This document shows positions 16,318 through 27,345 of a stretch of 64,000 nucleotides of DNA, piece after piece. This DNA comes from Pseudomonadales bacterium. GTDB lineage: Bacteria > Pseudomonadota > Gammaproteobacteria > Pseudomonadales > Ketobacteraceae. The position numbers and the translations under genes are program-made. Position 1 is the stretch's first letter. The number at the start of each line of letters is the position of its first letter. Below the pieces are notes generated by a model. The model had not been told where the DNA came from. It saw only the letters and a list, made by a program, of their open reading frames with translations, and made no database searches. The DNA lies in assembly GCA_002701845.1 (NCBI GenBank), contig NZXG01000023.1, positions 91,248 through 155,247 of the forward strand, read 5' to 3'.

Positions 16318-18375
16318 ATGGGGATTTTGATAATGGGTAAAGTAAACCGAGCCACCGCGGGGGTGGTTGGGGCGGCACTGTTGTGTCTGGCGGTTAATGG
16401 TTATGGGGAACCGGAGCGAGCTTCAGCCGCCGTCCTCAGTACCATCACGGTCACCGGTGAGAAAGTTGAGCGTTCCCTCCGGGACACCACCGCCTCGGTT
16501 AGCGTGATCAATGCCGAGAAGCTGGATGGCGTGCAGTACAACTCGGTGAATGAAGTGGTGGCTGAGGTAAGCAACGTGGTGGTGACCTCGGGCTCGGTGC
16601 CGGATATCCGCGGCGTCAGTGGCAACGGCGCGGCCGGGGGCTTCAATTCCATTACTGGCGGCGCCAACCCCAGGGTGTCCACCCTGATCGATGGCGTGGC
16701 GGAACCCTTTGTGGCAGATCTGACCGGAGATTCCGGCCTCTGGGATGTGGAGCAGATCGAAGTCTTCCGCGGCCCCCAGTCCACCAGTAACGGCCGTAGC
16801 AGCATCGGCGGCGCCATTGTCATCACCACCCGGGACCCCAGCTTCGCCTGGGAGGCGGCGGGCCGGGCGGGTTATCGCAATCAGGATCAGTATATTGATA
16901 CCTCGGCCATGGTGTCGGGCCCGCTGCTGGACGACCGCCTGGCCTTCCGCCTTACCGCCCAGCGCCTGGACGCGCAAACCATTACCGACGATCAGGAGTT
17001 CCCCGCCAATCCGGCGGACTACGATCTCAATGAAGCGCTCACCGAAAGGGTGCGGGGTAAACTTCTCTGGGTGCCCGCTGCCGGCCTGGAGGCTCTGTTG
17101 ACCTATTCCAGTAACAATGAGTCCGGTGACACCGGCCGGATCTATTACACCGCCGATGATCCCTGGGCCTTCAATCGCTTGTACTTCCGGGATATCGAAA
17201 CCGATTCCGCCACCACCAGCCTGAAACTCAGCTACCAGTTCAACACCCTGGTTGCCGTGGATCTGCTGGCGCCTCATATTGACTATCAGTGGGGGTTTGA
17301 TTCCTATGAGCCGGATCCAGCGGATCAGCAGCAGCTGGTGTTTGACGAGGAAGACGATAGCCTGGACCTCAGAATTCATATCGGCAACCGAGCGCACCGG
17401 GTGTCCGGGTTTCTGGCGCTGGCCTATTTCGAACGCAGCCAGACATTCACCAGCAGTGGTGGCACCATCTACGCCGGTGATGATGAAAGTGATTCCCGGG
17501 CGCTGTACGGTGAGTTCACGTTTGCCATCAGCGATGCCCTGCGGCTGGTATTGGGTAACCGCCTGCAACGGGAAAACCAGCGGCGCAATTTTGATTACAA
17601 CAATGGCGCCATTGTTTCGCTGTTGGATGAAAGCGAGACCATCAATCTGCCCAAACTGGCGTTGCTCTACGACTGGTCGCCCCACACCACCCTGGGTATC
17701 AGCGCCCGCAAAGGCTACAGCTCACCGGGTGGTGCCCTCAATTTCGCCGCCGCTGAGTATTACTACTTTGACGAAGAGACGGTCACCACCTACGAAGCCA
17801 GTGCGCGCAGTGATCTGAATAATGCCGTCAGCCTCAGTGCCAATGTTTTCTACAACGAGTATGAGGGCTACCAGGCCCTGAGCAGCACCCGCTTCATTAC
17901 CAATATGGATGAAGTGGTGACCTACGGGGCGGAGCTGGAGGGCCTCACCAGTATCGGGCAGGACCTGGAACTCAGCGCCGGCCTGGGTTGGCTGCGCTCT
18001 GAGATCAAAGAGGCGGGCGCCGGGTACAGTGAAGCCAATGGCAATGAGTTGAACTCGGCTCCGGAAATCACCGCCAATCTGTCCGCCAGCTACTGGCTGA
18101 CAGCCAGTCTCAGTGTCACCGCGGCTGCCCATTACGTGGACGAATACTTTGGGGATTTTAATAACACCGAAGCCCGTGTTGCCGGTAATTACACACTGGT
18201 CAATCTCAGTTCCCGCTACCAGTCCGGCCCCTGGCTGGTGAGCGCTTTCGCCAACAATGTCACCGACAAGCAGGCGTTTGTATTGCGGGAGCCTCCCAGC
18301 GGGCGCTTTCCCACCGGTTATGTTGATGTGGTGGAGCCCCGTCATGTGGGTATATCTGTCACCTATAGCCTGTGA
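16318..18375 (+). CDS. TonB-dependent receptor, probably for a siderophore or iron chelate
   Basis: Outer-membrane gated beta-barrel of 685 residues. A signal sequence (TAGVVGAALLCLAVNGYGEP) is followed by a TonB-box-like STITVTG, then the plug domain (RDTTASVSVINAEKL; VEQIEVFRGPQSTSNGRSSIGGAIVITT) and a barrel of alternating aromatic strands. It ends in GISVTYSL, with Leu rather than the usual terminal Phe. ATG 16318 or ATG 16333 could be the start; neither has a strong ribosome site. It heads an operon with two small membrane proteins and a PepSY protein, a set seen with ferric-siderophore uptake. The ligand is not determined. Confidence 0.9.
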   Translation: MGILIMGKVNRATAGVVGAALLCLAVNGYGEPERASAAVLSTITVTGEKVERSLRDTTASVSVINAEKLDGVQYNSVNEVVAEVSNVVVTSGSVPDIRGVSGNGAAGGFNSITGGANPRVSTLIDGVAEPFVADLTGDSGLWDVEQIEVFRGPQSTSNGRSSIGGAIVITTRDPSFAWEAAGRAGYRNQDQYIDTSAMVSGPLLDDRLAFRLTAQRLDAQTITDDQEFPANPADYDLNEALTERVRGKLLWVPAAGLEALLTYSSNNESGDTGRIYYTADDPWAFNRLYFRDIETDSATTSLKLSYQFNTLVAVDLLAPHIDYQWGFDSYEPDPADQQQLVFDEEDDSLDLRIHIGNRAHRVSGFLALAYFERSQTFTSSGGTIYAGDDESDSRALYGEFTFAISDALRLVLGNRLQRENQRRNFDYNNGAIVSLLDESETINLPKLALLYDWSPHTTLGISARKGYSSPGGALNFAAAEYYYFDEETVTTYEASARSDLNNAVSLSANVFYNEYEGYQALSSTRFITNMDEVVTYGAELEGLTSIGQDLELSAGLGWLRSEIKEAGAGYSEANGNELNSAPEITANLSASYWLTASLSVTAAAHYVDEYFGDFNNTEARVAGNYTLVNLSSRYQSGPWLVSAFANNVTDKQAFVLREPPSGRFPTGYVDVVEPRHVGISVTYSL

Positions 18376-18386
18376 CGGAGGGCTTG

Positions 18387-18680
18387 ATGATGGCGACAAC
18401 GTCCAACGGGGTGGGGCTGCTGGCCATGCTGATGCTGGTAGTGGGTTGTAGCTGCTGCTATTTAAGTTGCGCCAATCAGCAACTGCTGACACAGCGCTGG
18501 TCGGGCGCCAGCCGCTGGCTGGGGTACGGGCTGCTGGTGGGGAGTCTGGTGTTGTTGCTGGGGATTTACCAGGCTCCGGCTGCGGTCGCCATATGGTTCA
18601 CCCTTGGCATCGCTGTGCTGGTGGTACTGCCGCACCTGGGGGCGGTCCGGACTCTTCGGCGGCAACGGCATCATGAGTAA
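18387..18680 (+). CDS. Small membrane protein of the iron-uptake operon (DUF3325-like)
   Basis: A 97-residue protein with three hydrophobic helices (GLLAMLMLVVGCSCCYLSCA, LGYGLLVGSLVLLLGIY, AIWFTLGIAVLVVLPHLG). I chose ATG 18387 because GGAGGG at 18377-18382 is ideally placed; a GTG at 18372 that overlaps the receptor stop is less likely. Small DUF3325 proteins typically sit between TonB receptors and PepSY proteins, and this fits in size, topology and position, but the family call is by resemblance. Its stop overlaps the next start by 8 bases. Confidence 0.7.
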   Translation: MMATTSNGVGLLAMLMLVVGCSCCYLSCANQQLLTQRWSGASRWLGYGLLVGSLVLLLGIYQAPAAVAIWFTLGIAVLVVLPHLGAVRTLRRQRHHE

Positions 18681-18963
18681 GGCGCGGACACTCAAGGCGC
18701 AGACGCCGGCGGCGGGTTGGTTGGGGAAGGCCCTGGCGGGGTTGCTGCTGGGCCTGGGTCTGGGGTGCAGTGCGTTGTTTATCGCCCTGACCCCGGAAAT
18801 GGCAGGCGCAGCCCGGGCCCAACTGGCCATGTGGCTGGTGCCACCGGTGTGGCTTACGGTACTGGGTGTCAGCTTTCTGTTCCGCAGTGGGCCGCGGGCC
18901 TGGTTGGTGTTGGGCGGTTTGAATCTGTTGGTGTTGCTGCAGGCAGCTTTGGTGCCGCGTTAG
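18673..18963 (+). CDS. Small membrane protein of the iron-uptake operon (DUF3649-like)
   Basis: A 96-residue protein with a basic N-terminus (MSKARTLKAQ) and three hydrophobic segments. The start at ATG 18673 overlaps the previous stop by 8 bases, as expected for coupling. It resembles the DUF3649 iron-transport-associated proteins by size, helix pattern and neighbours. No metal-binding motif is visible. It probably forms an inner-membrane complex with its neighbours that handles reduction or release of iron; this role is inferred. Confidence 0.65.
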   Translation: MSKARTLKAQTPAAGWLGKALAGLLLGLGLGCSALFIALTPEMAGAARAQLAMWLVPPVWLTVLGVSFLFRSGPRAWLVLGGLNLLVLLQAALVPR

Positions 18964-18996
18964 TAATGGCCTTGTTGGTACAAAGGAGGCGAGCAA

Positions 18997-20628
18997 ATGT
19001 ACACACACTGGGCTCGAATTTATAAAGGCGTCCATACCTGGACCGGGCTATTGGCGGGGATGGCTTTGTTTATCGCGTTCTATGCCGGAGCGCTGACGGT
19101 GTTCAAAGAGCCCATTACCCGGTGGGCGTCACCGCCGGCACCGGCGGCAAACTGGGTGGCACTGGAGCAGACCCCCGCCTTGATCCGGCAGATCCTGAAC
19201 GCCCGACCCCAGGTGGGCCAGGAATTCTTTGTGGAACTGCACCCTCAGCATTCGCAACGGGCCCAACTGCGCTGGCAGGTGGCCGGGCCCGAAGCCGATG
19301 AGCACGACCAGCTCTCAAGGCGGCATTTTATGGCGACCCTGGACGCCGCCGGCGGTGCCGTGACATTGCCATTGCAACCGGCGCCGGTGGCGGAATTGAT
19401 CGATGTACTGCACCGGGTGGTGGGGCTGCCTTTTGACACGGAGTACAACCGCTGGCTGATGGGGGTGGTGGCGCTATTGTACGCGGTGGCCCTGTTGTCC
19501 GGTCTGGTGATTTTGCTGCCCACATTGAGCAAGGATCTGTTTGCATTCCGCCCGGGCAGGAACCGCAAGCGCCTGTGGCTGGATGCCCATAATCTGGTGG
19601 GGCTGGTCAGTCTGCCGTTTCACCTGGTGATCGCGCTCACGGCCGTGGGTTTCGCCTTCCACGATGGCATTTATACATTGCAGGACAAAGTGGTGCATGA
19701 CGGTGGCCTGGGGCGGATGTTCCGCGCCGGGATGCCGGCACCGGACCCCGAATCCCGAAGCCATAGTGAGCTACTGCCACCAGGAGATTTACTGGACAGG
19801 TTCAAGGTGCTGGCGCCGGAACTGGAGCCTACTCGGTTACAGTACCTGCGGATCGACAGCCCCATGCCCATGGTCAGCGTCTGGGCCAATGATCCTGTTG
19901 CCATGAACGCCCGCGCCTGGGGCAGTTTTGCGGTGCTCCATCCTTACACTGGCGCAGTGCTCAATACCGACTATCTGCCGGCGCAACAGGGCCCGGCCTT
20001 CGCCGCCATCAACACCATTTTCTCCCTGCACTTCGTCACCTTCGGTGGGGCCGTGCAGAAATGGGTTTACTTTGGTCTGGCCCTGGCGGGTGCCTGGTTG
20101 TTTTACACCGGTAACCTGCTCTGGGTGGAAAGCCGCCGGCGGGCGCAACGACGGCATCAGTCGCCAACCCTGCAACCGCCCAGGACCCAATGGGTTGCGG
20201 CGCTGACGGTGGGTGTCTGCCTGGGGTCGGTGGCGGGTATTTCCGTCACTCTGGCGGCGGCCAAATGGCTGCCTGGATGCGTGGAAGACCTGCTGCTGGC
20301 GCATCAGTTGCTGTATTACGGGGTGTTCTTTGGGTCCCTGGCCTGGGCCATCAGGCTGGATCCGGCGCGGGGGGCCGTGCACCTGTTGTGGCTGGCGGCG
20401 GGCGCCACCGCGGCTATTCCCGGCAGCTCTTTATTGGGTGCGTTGGGCTGGGTGCCGGGGTTGTGGTGGTACCCCCGGATGGACTCTCTGGGGGTGGATC
20501 TCACCGCCATGGTGGCGGCTCTGGGTTTTTTCCTGATGGCGCGGCGGCTGCAGCAGCGCATCAGCCGCGGCCCTTCGGATAGCGTGTGGGGCGAGCTTAA
20601 CGCCAGGGGGTATAAAGGCAACGCTTAA
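18997..20628 (+). CDS. PepSY-associated transmembrane protein, likely ferric-chelate reductase
   Basis: Inner-membrane protein of 543 residues with four or more membrane helices in the N-terminal family part and extra helices at the C-terminus. Visible PepSY_TM features: WTGLLAGMALFIAFYAGAL near the start, DVLHRVVGLPFDTEYNRWLMG, LDAHNLVGLVSLPFHLVIAL and TIFSLHFVTFGGAVQKWVYF, with histidines placed for haem or metal binding. Such proteins act with TonB receptors in iron uptake and some reduce ferric siderophores. A strong AAAGGAGG (18982-18989) lies 7 bases before the ATG. It converges on the MarR gene, with a 4-base overlap of the stops. Confidence 0.87.
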   Translation: MYTHWARIYKGVHTWTGLLAGMALFIAFYAGALTVFKEPITRWASPPAPAANWVALEQTPALIRQILNARPQVGQEFFVELHPQHSQRAQLRWQVAGPEADEHDQLSRRHFMATLDAAGGAVTLPLQPAPVAELIDVLHRVVGLPFDTEYNRWLMGVVALLYAVALLSGLVILLPTLSKDLFAFRPGRNRKRLWLDAHNLVGLVSLPFHLVIALTAVGFAFHDGIYTLQDKVVHDGGLGRMFRAGMPAPDPESRSHSELLPPGDLLDRFKVLAPELEPTRLQYLRIDSPMPMVSVWANDPVAMNARAWGSFAVLHPYTGAVLNTDYLPAQQGPAFAAINTIFSLHFVTFGGAVQKWVYFGLALAGAWLFYTGNLLWVESRRRAQRRHQSPTLQPPRTQWVAALTVGVCLGSVAGISVTLAAAKWLPGCVEDLLLAHQLLYYGVFFGSLAWAIRLDPARGAVHLLWLAAGATAAIPGSSLLGALGWVPGLWWYPRMDSLGVDLTAMVAALGFFLMARRLQQRISRGPSDSVWGELNARGYKGNA

Positions 20629-21245
20629 CGCTTGGGGGCCTCGGTTTCCGGGCGTTCACTGGCGCTGTCCCCGCCGTTGCCGGTGCGATCAAAAGTTCCC
20701 AGGTGCAGCACCGGCGAGGCATCAATATGGTGGGCGTCCATCATTTCCGCCACCCGCTGCAGGGCGGACAGGATCATGGTCTGTTCCCACTCCTGCAGCC
20801 GGCCAAAGCGCTCGGTGAAATTCTGTTGCAGGGGCAGGGGCGCGGTTTTCAATACTTCCCAGGCCGCATCGGTCAGGTGGGCATGCACCTTGCGCTTGTC
20901 CTCGCTGGAACGTTCCCGGTATACCAGCTTGCGTTTTTCCAGTCGGTCCAGAATGGTGGTTACCGTGGCCTGACTGAGGCTCACCTCAGTGGCCAGCTCG
21001 CCAATGGTGGCCTGACCTTTATCGCGGATCGCATGCAGCAGCAGGATTTGCGGGGCAGTCAGTCCCGTGGTCTTCGACAGGTGTTTGGAATGCAGGTCGG
21101 TGGCTCGAATCACGCGGCGCAGGGCAATCAGCACATCATGGATGCGGCTCAAGTCCAGATCTCCTTTGGCTTTCAGGCAGTAATCCGGCTGATTATAAGC
21201 CACATCTTCACTGACTTGACTCGGTTTCGTACGTAATTTCTCCAA
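20625..21245 (-). CDS. ectR: MarR-family regulator of ectoine synthesis (EctR/CosR-like)
   Basis: A 206-residue repressor-type protein with the winged-helix core TIGELATEVSLSQATVTTILDRL and RSSEDKRKVHAHLT. Its position, divergent from the ectoine operon, and the domain order match EctR/CosR, which repress ectABC at low salt. The frame has no internal ATG near its beginning: the longest start is TTG 21245, and GTG 21203 would give a 192-residue protein close to known EctR lengths. The C-terminal tail (SASERPETEAPKR) is polar and probably disordered. Candidate operators lie at 21303 and 21376. Confidence 0.85.
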   Translation of the reverse strand: MEKLRTKPSQVSEDVAYNQPDYCLKAKGDLDLSRIHDVLIALRRVIRATDLHSKHLSKTTGLTAPQILLLHAIRDKGQATIGELATEVSLSQATVTTILDRLEKRKLVYRERSSEDKRKVHAHLTDAAWEVLKTAPLPLQQNFTERFGRLQEWEQTMILSALQRVAEMMDAHHIDASPVLHLGTFDRTGNGGDSASERPETEAPKR

Positions 21246-21290
21246 TTTGACTCTTTTCTACTCTACTTATCTCGAATGGTTATGTCCGAC

Positions 21291-21318
21291 TGGACAATTA
21301 TTTTGTTTAGTGTACAAT
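21291..21318 (+). promoter_or_regulatory. Candidate sigma-70 promoter of the ectoine operon
   Basis: -35 TGGACA (21291-21296), a 16-base spacer and -10 TACAAT (21313-21318), 128 bases before the ectA start, in an A+T-rich stretch. The -10 region is inside a dyad that could bind the MarR-type regulator. Confidence 0.5.
21303..21317. promoter_or_regulatory. Candidate EctR operator overlapping the -10 element
   Basis: TTGT-N7-ACAA dyad that covers the spacer and the -10 hexamer of the ect promoter. Known EctR binds a pseudopalindrome over the ect -10 region, so the location fits a repressor site. It shares the TTTTGTTTA core with the second dyad at 21376. Confidence 0.4.
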
Positions 21319-21371
21319 ATATTTCAACTTTAGCAACTAGCACATTGAGATGCTTTTTAACCGACTTTTAG

Positions 21372-23321
<1,950 letters not shown>

Positions 23322-23370
23322 TGGGTTTTGTTGGTTGCAACTTTATTTAATGTGATTGACGGGATTTAAC

Positions 23371-23775
23371 ATGATCGTAAGACAACTTCAGGATGCTGAG
23401 AAAACCAGCCGCAAAATTGTGGACCCCAAAGGGAATTGGGACAGCACCCGGCTGCTGTTGAAAAGTGATGGTATGGGGTTTTCATTTCATATCACCACAA
23501 TTTATGCCGGCGCTGATTTCCAGATGCACTACCAGAATCATCTGGAATCGGTGTACTGCATGTCTGGCAAGGGGGAAGTGGAAACCCTGGCCGATGGCAA
23601 GAAGTACCCGATTTCGCCGGGGACTCTTTATATCCTCGACCAGCACGACAAGCATGTGTTGCGTGCCTTCGAGGAAATGAAGATGGCCTGCGTATTCAAC
23701 CCGCCGTTGACCGGTAAAGAGGTCCATAACGCGGAAGGCGCCTACGAACTGGATGCAGATGAAATAGAGGAATAA
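23371..23775 (+). CDS. ectC: L-ectoine synthase
   Basis: Cyclises N-gamma-acetyl-diaminobutyrate to ectoine in the cytoplasm. 134 residues, a cupin fold. Start [10 protein letters not shown] is the family start. Motifs: [27 protein letters not shown] carries the metal ligands (Glu, Tyr and His expected from family structures), and [16 protein letters not shown] follows. An in-frame ATG 15 bases earlier is less likely. It lies 49 bases after the ectAB stop and 7 bases before ask, so it is part of one transcript. No ectD (hydroxylase) is in the window. Confidence 0.97.
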   Translation: MIVRQLQDAEKTSRKIVDPKGNWDSTRLLLKSDGMGFSFHITTIYAGADFQMHYQNHLESVYCMSGKGEVETLADGKKYPISPGTLYILDQHDKHVLRAFEEMKMACVFNPPLTGKEVHNAEGAYELDADEIEE

Positions 23776-23782
23776 GAAACCT

Positions 23783-25225
23783 ATGGCAAAACACAGCGTA
23801 GAGAAGATTGGCGGCACGTCCATGAGCAACTACGCCGCGGTCCGCGATAATATTATCCTGGGTCCCGCCGCCGGTGAGGATATTTACAATCGAATCTTTG
23901 TGGTGTCTGCCTACGGTGGTGTGACCAACAAATTGCTGGAACATAAGAAAACCGGACAGCCTGGTATCTACGAACTGTTCGCCCGCGGCGTCAGCGACCA
24001 GGGTTGGCGTGATGCGCTGGCGGAATTGCGGCGGGATATGCTGGCCATCAATGCTGAACTGTTTTCCCACGCGCCGGCACTGCATGATGCCAACGCCTTT
24101 GTCAGTGAGCGTCTGGACGACGCCGAGCGCTGCCTCAGCGATCTGGGCCATCTGTGCCAGCACGGGCATTTTGCGCTAAAGGCCCATCTGGATACGGTGC
24201 GGGAGATGCTGGCCAGTATTGGCGAGGCCCACAGTGCCTGGAATATGGCCAAATTACTGGAAAAAGATGGCGTCAACGCCTGTTTTGTGGACCTTACCGG
24301 CTGGCGGGCGGAAAAACACATGTCTCTGGACGAGCGTATTGAACTGGCGTTTGCCGGTATTGATCTGGAGACCCAGTTGCCCATCGCCACCGGCTATGCC
24401 CACAGCGAGCAGGGTTTGATGTCCACTTTCGATCGCGGTTACAGTGAGATGACCTTCAGCCGTATCGCGGTACTGACCGGCGCCCGGGAGGCGGTGATCC
24501 ACAAGGAATTCCACCTCAGCAGCGCAGACCCCCGCCTGGTGGGTGAGGGTAATGCGGTGCCCATAGGCCGTACCAATTATGATGTGGCGGATCAGCTGGC
24601 CAATCTGGGAATGGAAGCGATCCACCCCAAGGCTGCCAAGGGCCTCCGCAAGCACAATATTCCGCTACGGGTGAAGAATACCTTCGAGCCGGAGCATGCC
24701 GGTACGCTGATCACCAGCGATTACGTCAGCGAGTCCCCCTGCGTGGAGATTATCGCCGGTTGTCGCGGGGTCTATGCCATCGAAGTGTTCGACCAGGATA
24801 TGGCAGGCAACATCGACCATTACGATCGTGAAATCCTGGCCTTGATCCGGCGCTTCAATGCGCACATCGTATCCAAGGACATCAACGCCAACACCATTAC
24901 TCATTACCTGTCCACCAACCTGAAAACCGTTAAACGGATACGGGCAGCGCTTGAGGAACGCTTCTCTGACGCTGAGATCAACCAGAAGAAGGTCGCCATC
25001 GTATCGGCCATCGGCAGCGATATGCAGGTGCCGGGTATGCTGGCGCAAACCGTGTCCGCCCTGGCGGAGGACAAAATCAGTGTGCTGGCCATGCACCAGT
25101 CCATGCGCCAGGTGGATATGCAGTTTGTCGTGGACGAGGGTGATTACGCTGAAGCCATCAAAGCTTTGCACAGTCAACTGGTGGAAGTGCACGACCATGG
25201 ACGGGCCATATGCCTCGCTTGCTGA
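23783..25225 (+). CDS. ask: Ectoine-specific aspartokinase (Ask_Ect)
   Basis: Phosphorylates aspartate to feed aspartate semialdehyde into ectoine synthesis. 480 residues. The N-terminal kinase motif is VEKIGGTSMSNY, followed by the Ask_Ect-type segments FVVSAYGGVTNKLL, FDRGYSEMTFSRIAVL and ANLGMEAIHPKAAKGL. Two ACT-like domains lie at the end (VAIVSAIGSDMQVPGM and SVLAMHQSMRQVDMQFVV). Linked aspartokinases of this type are known to be less feedback-inhibited than housekeeping ones; that is family knowledge. The next gene overlaps its end by 16 bases. Confidence 0.95.
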   Translation: MAKHSVEKIGGTSMSNYAAVRDNIILGPAAGEDIYNRIFVVSAYGGVTNKLLEHKKTGQPGIYELFARGVSDQGWRDALAELRRDMLAINAELFSHAPALHDANAFVSERLDDAERCLSDLGHLCQHGHFALKAHLDTVREMLASIGEAHSAWNMAKLLEKDGVNACFVDLTGWRAEKHMSLDERIELAFAGIDLETQLPIATGYAHSEQGLMSTFDRGYSEMTFSRIAVLTGAREAVIHKEFHLSSADPRLVGEGNAVPIGRTNYDVADQLANLGMEAIHPKAAKGLRKHNIPLRVKNTFEPEHAGTLITSDYVSESPCVEIIAGCRGVYAIEVFDQDMAGNIDHYDREILALIRRFNAHIVSKDINANTITHYLSTNLKTVKRIRAALEERFSDAEINQKKVAIVSAIGSDMQVPGMLAQTVSALAEDKISVLAMHQSMRQVDMQFVVDEGDYAEAIKALHSQLVEVHDHGRAICLAC

Positions 25226-26121
25226 CCGGCATCACTTTATTGGGATTGTTTGCCTCCACCGCCTGGGCCGCTTCTGACAAAGACGCGGCCCAGGTTGCTG
25301 ATGGGCCGGCGCCGGAGCAGGCCAGGGCGGTGGTGGAACAGTTGCAAGAGCCCCTGTATAACCCGTTCGTCGAACGTTACGTGCTCGATGAGTTGAAGGC
25401 GCTGCGTACGCAGATGGCGGATCAGCGGGCCGAAATGATTCAACAGGTGGTGGATCGGGAGCATTCCGCCGTGGACCGGGCGGTAACCTATGCCACTGAT
25501 ACCATCACCTATTTCTTCTATGTGATTGCCGCCGCCAGCTCGGTGCTGGTGCTGGTGGGCTGGTCCTCCATCCGCGATATCAAAGAGCGGCTGCATTCCG
25601 TGGCGGAAGAGGAGATCAGCCGGTTGGTGCGGGAATACGAGGCGCGGCTGGCGTCCATTGAGGAACAACTAAACCTCAAGAGCCGGCACATTGAGGAAAA
25701 CCGCGAAGCCATCGATGCCACCAACGAGGTGCAGTCCCTCTGGCTGCGGGCGGGGCAGGAACCCAATCCCGCCAACAAGATTGCGCTTTACGACCAGATC
25801 ATGCGCATCCGTCCCTATGATCCCGAAGCCCTGACTTACAAAGCCGATGCGGTGCTGGAACTGGGCGAGGCCCAGTGGGCCACCAATCTTTGCCATCAGG
25901 CGTTGCGCCACGATCCCGACAACAGCCACGCCTTCTTCCAATTAGCCTGCGCTGCCGCCACCCTGGGCCACTTCGAGGATGCGGTGCGTTATCTGGAGGA
26001 AACCATCCAGCGTAGCGACACCTACCGGCTGGACATTATGGAAGAGCCTACCCTGGAACCCCTGAAGGATTTCCCGCCGTTTCGTGCCCTGATGGGGCTG
26101 GACCCGGAGGCTGGAGAATAA
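25210..26121 (+). CDS. Membrane-anchored TPR protein of the ectoine operon
   Basis: A 303-residue protein with a signal peptide (MPRLLTGITLLGLFASTAWAA), one membrane helix (ITYFFYVIAAASSVLVLVGW, residues about 98-117), a charged coiled coil (RLVREYEARLASIEEQLNLK), and a C-terminal soluble part with TPR-like repeats (NPANKIALYDQIMRIRPYDP, AQWATNLCHQALRHDPDN, FEDAVRYLEETIQRS). The start lies inside the end of ask (16-base overlap), so it is translated with the ectoine genes. The function is unknown; a scaffold or sensor of membrane state under salt stress is conceivable but unproved. A hairpin at 26152 may end the operon. Confidence 0.8.
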   Translation: MPRLLTGITLLGLFASTAWAASDKDAAQVADGPAPEQARAVVEQLQEPLYNPFVERYVLDELKALRTQMADQRAEMIQQVVDREHSAVDRAVTYATDTITYFFYVIAAASSVLVLVGWSSIRDIKERLHSVAEEEISRLVREYEARLASIEEQLNLKSRHIEENREAIDATNEVQSLWLRAGQEPNPANKIALYDQIMRIRPYDPEALTYKADAVLELGEAQWATNLCHQALRHDPDNSHAFFQLACAAATLGHFEDAVRYLEETIQRSDTYRLDIMEEPTLEPLKDFPPFRALMGLDPEAGE

Positions 26122-26151
26122 TTCCGTTGGGATAACCCCATTGGAAGAATC

Positions 26152-26191
26152 CGGCGGCACCGGCAGTCTGTGTCGCTGGTGCCCGCCGTTT
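26152..26191 (+). terminator. Possible terminator of the ectoine operon
   Basis: CGGCGGCACC (26152-26161) can pair with GGTGCCCGCCG (26178-26188) with one bulged G, followed by only three T. It lies 30 bases after the TPR gene stop. The weak T run lowers confidence. Confidence 0.4.
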
Positions 26192-26297
26192 CCTGCGCTG
26201 ATTGCGACTGCCCTGCATCTGCGACAAAACCGCATTTCGCTCACTGTTTTCATGGCATAGTGTTAGCATTCCGATGTGTGCGGATTGGGAGTGTCTG

Positions 26298-27344
26298 ATG
26301 GCGGCTGTAGGACTGCGGTTGAGTAAGTGGCTGACGGCAACGGCCGTGACTCTTTGGTCGGTGCTGGCGGCGGCAGCCCCGGTGGACGTTCTGGTGGCGA
26401 CCGTGCAGAGCCGGGATATCGCGGATCCGCTGGAGGCCCTGGGCACCCTGCGCGCCAATGAGGCGGTGGCGGTGACGGTCAACGTGGCGGAAACCGTCGA
26501 AAGCATTGGTTTTCGTAGTGGCCAGCGGGTGAAGCAGGGGCAGGTGCTACTGACTCTGGAAAGCGCGGAAGAGCGGGCCCTGGTGGAAGAGGCGGAATCC
26601 ACCCGCGATGAGGCCAGGGCGCAGCTGGAGCGAATCAAAACCCTGGCGGGCAGGGGCGATGCCTCGCAGTCCCTGCTGGACGAAAATCGGCGCGAGTTCC
26701 GGGTGGCCGAAGCCCGGCTGGCGGCGGTGGAGTCCCGGCTGCAAAACCGCATTGTCAAAGCGCCGTTTGCCGGCGTGGTGGGGTTGCGCAATATCAGCCC
26801 CGGAGCCTACCTGGCGCCCGGGGATCTGGTGACCACCCTGGTGGATGACCGCCGCATGAAGCTGGATTTCAACGTACCTTCCCTGTTTCTTACCACGCTT
26901 AAACCCGGCGTGCCCATTGTCGCCCGCTCCCGGGCCCTGGCCGATCGACGCTTCGAGGGGGAAGTGGCTTCGGTGGACAATCGGGTGGATCCGGTATCGC
27001 GCTCGGTGACCGTGCGGGCCATACTCGACAACCCCAATGGCCTGTTGCGGGCCGGTATGCTGATGGAGGTGACCCTGCAAAGCAATCCCCGCGCGGCGTT
27101 GGTGATCCCTGAGTCCGCCCTGGTTCAGGAGCAGGATCGCAACTACGTTTATGTGCTGGATCAGAGCGACGCTGCCACCGTCGCCCGCCGCCAGCCGGTG
27201 ACGCCGGGATTACGGTTGCCCGGTACAGTGGAAATTCGCGAGGGTCTGCAGGCGGGGCAACAGGTGGTGCTGGAGGGCGCCATCAAACTGCGGGATGGCA
27301 GTCCGGTAAAGGTATTGGAATCGCCACCCTACGGAGCCCGTTGA
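26298..27344 (+). CDS. RND efflux adaptor (HAE1-type partner)
   Basis: Periplasmic membrane-fusion protein of 348 residues from ATG 26298, with GGGAG 6 bases upstream. A signal peptide (LTATAVTLWSVLAAAAP) is followed by the barrel-sandwich halves (SIGFRSGQRVKQGQVLLTLE and IVKAPFAGVVGLRNISPGAYL), an alpha-hairpin (ESTRDEARAQLERIKTLA) and beta-barrel segments. The ATG of the pump gene follows the stop by one base. No outer-membrane channel gene is in the operon, so a TolC encoded elsewhere is probably used. The frame opens earlier, at 26202, but that region is not coding-like. Confidence 0.9.
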   Translation: MAAVGLRLSKWLTATAVTLWSVLAAAAPVDVLVATVQSRDIADPLEALGTLRANEAVAVTVNVAETVESIGFRSGQRVKQGQVLLTLESAEERALVEEAESTRDEARAQLERIKTLAGRGDASQSLLDENRREFRVAEARLAAVESRLQNRIVKAPFAGVVGLRNISPGAYLAPGDLVTTLVDDRRMKLDFNVPSLFLTTLKPGVPIVARSRALADRRFEGEVASVDNRVDPVSRSVTVRAILDNPNGLLRAGMLMEVTLQSNPRAALVIPESALVQEQDRNYVYVLDQSDAATVARRQPVTPGLRLPGTVEIREGLQAGQQVVLEGAIKLRDGSPVKVLESPPYGAR

Positions 27345-27345
27345 G

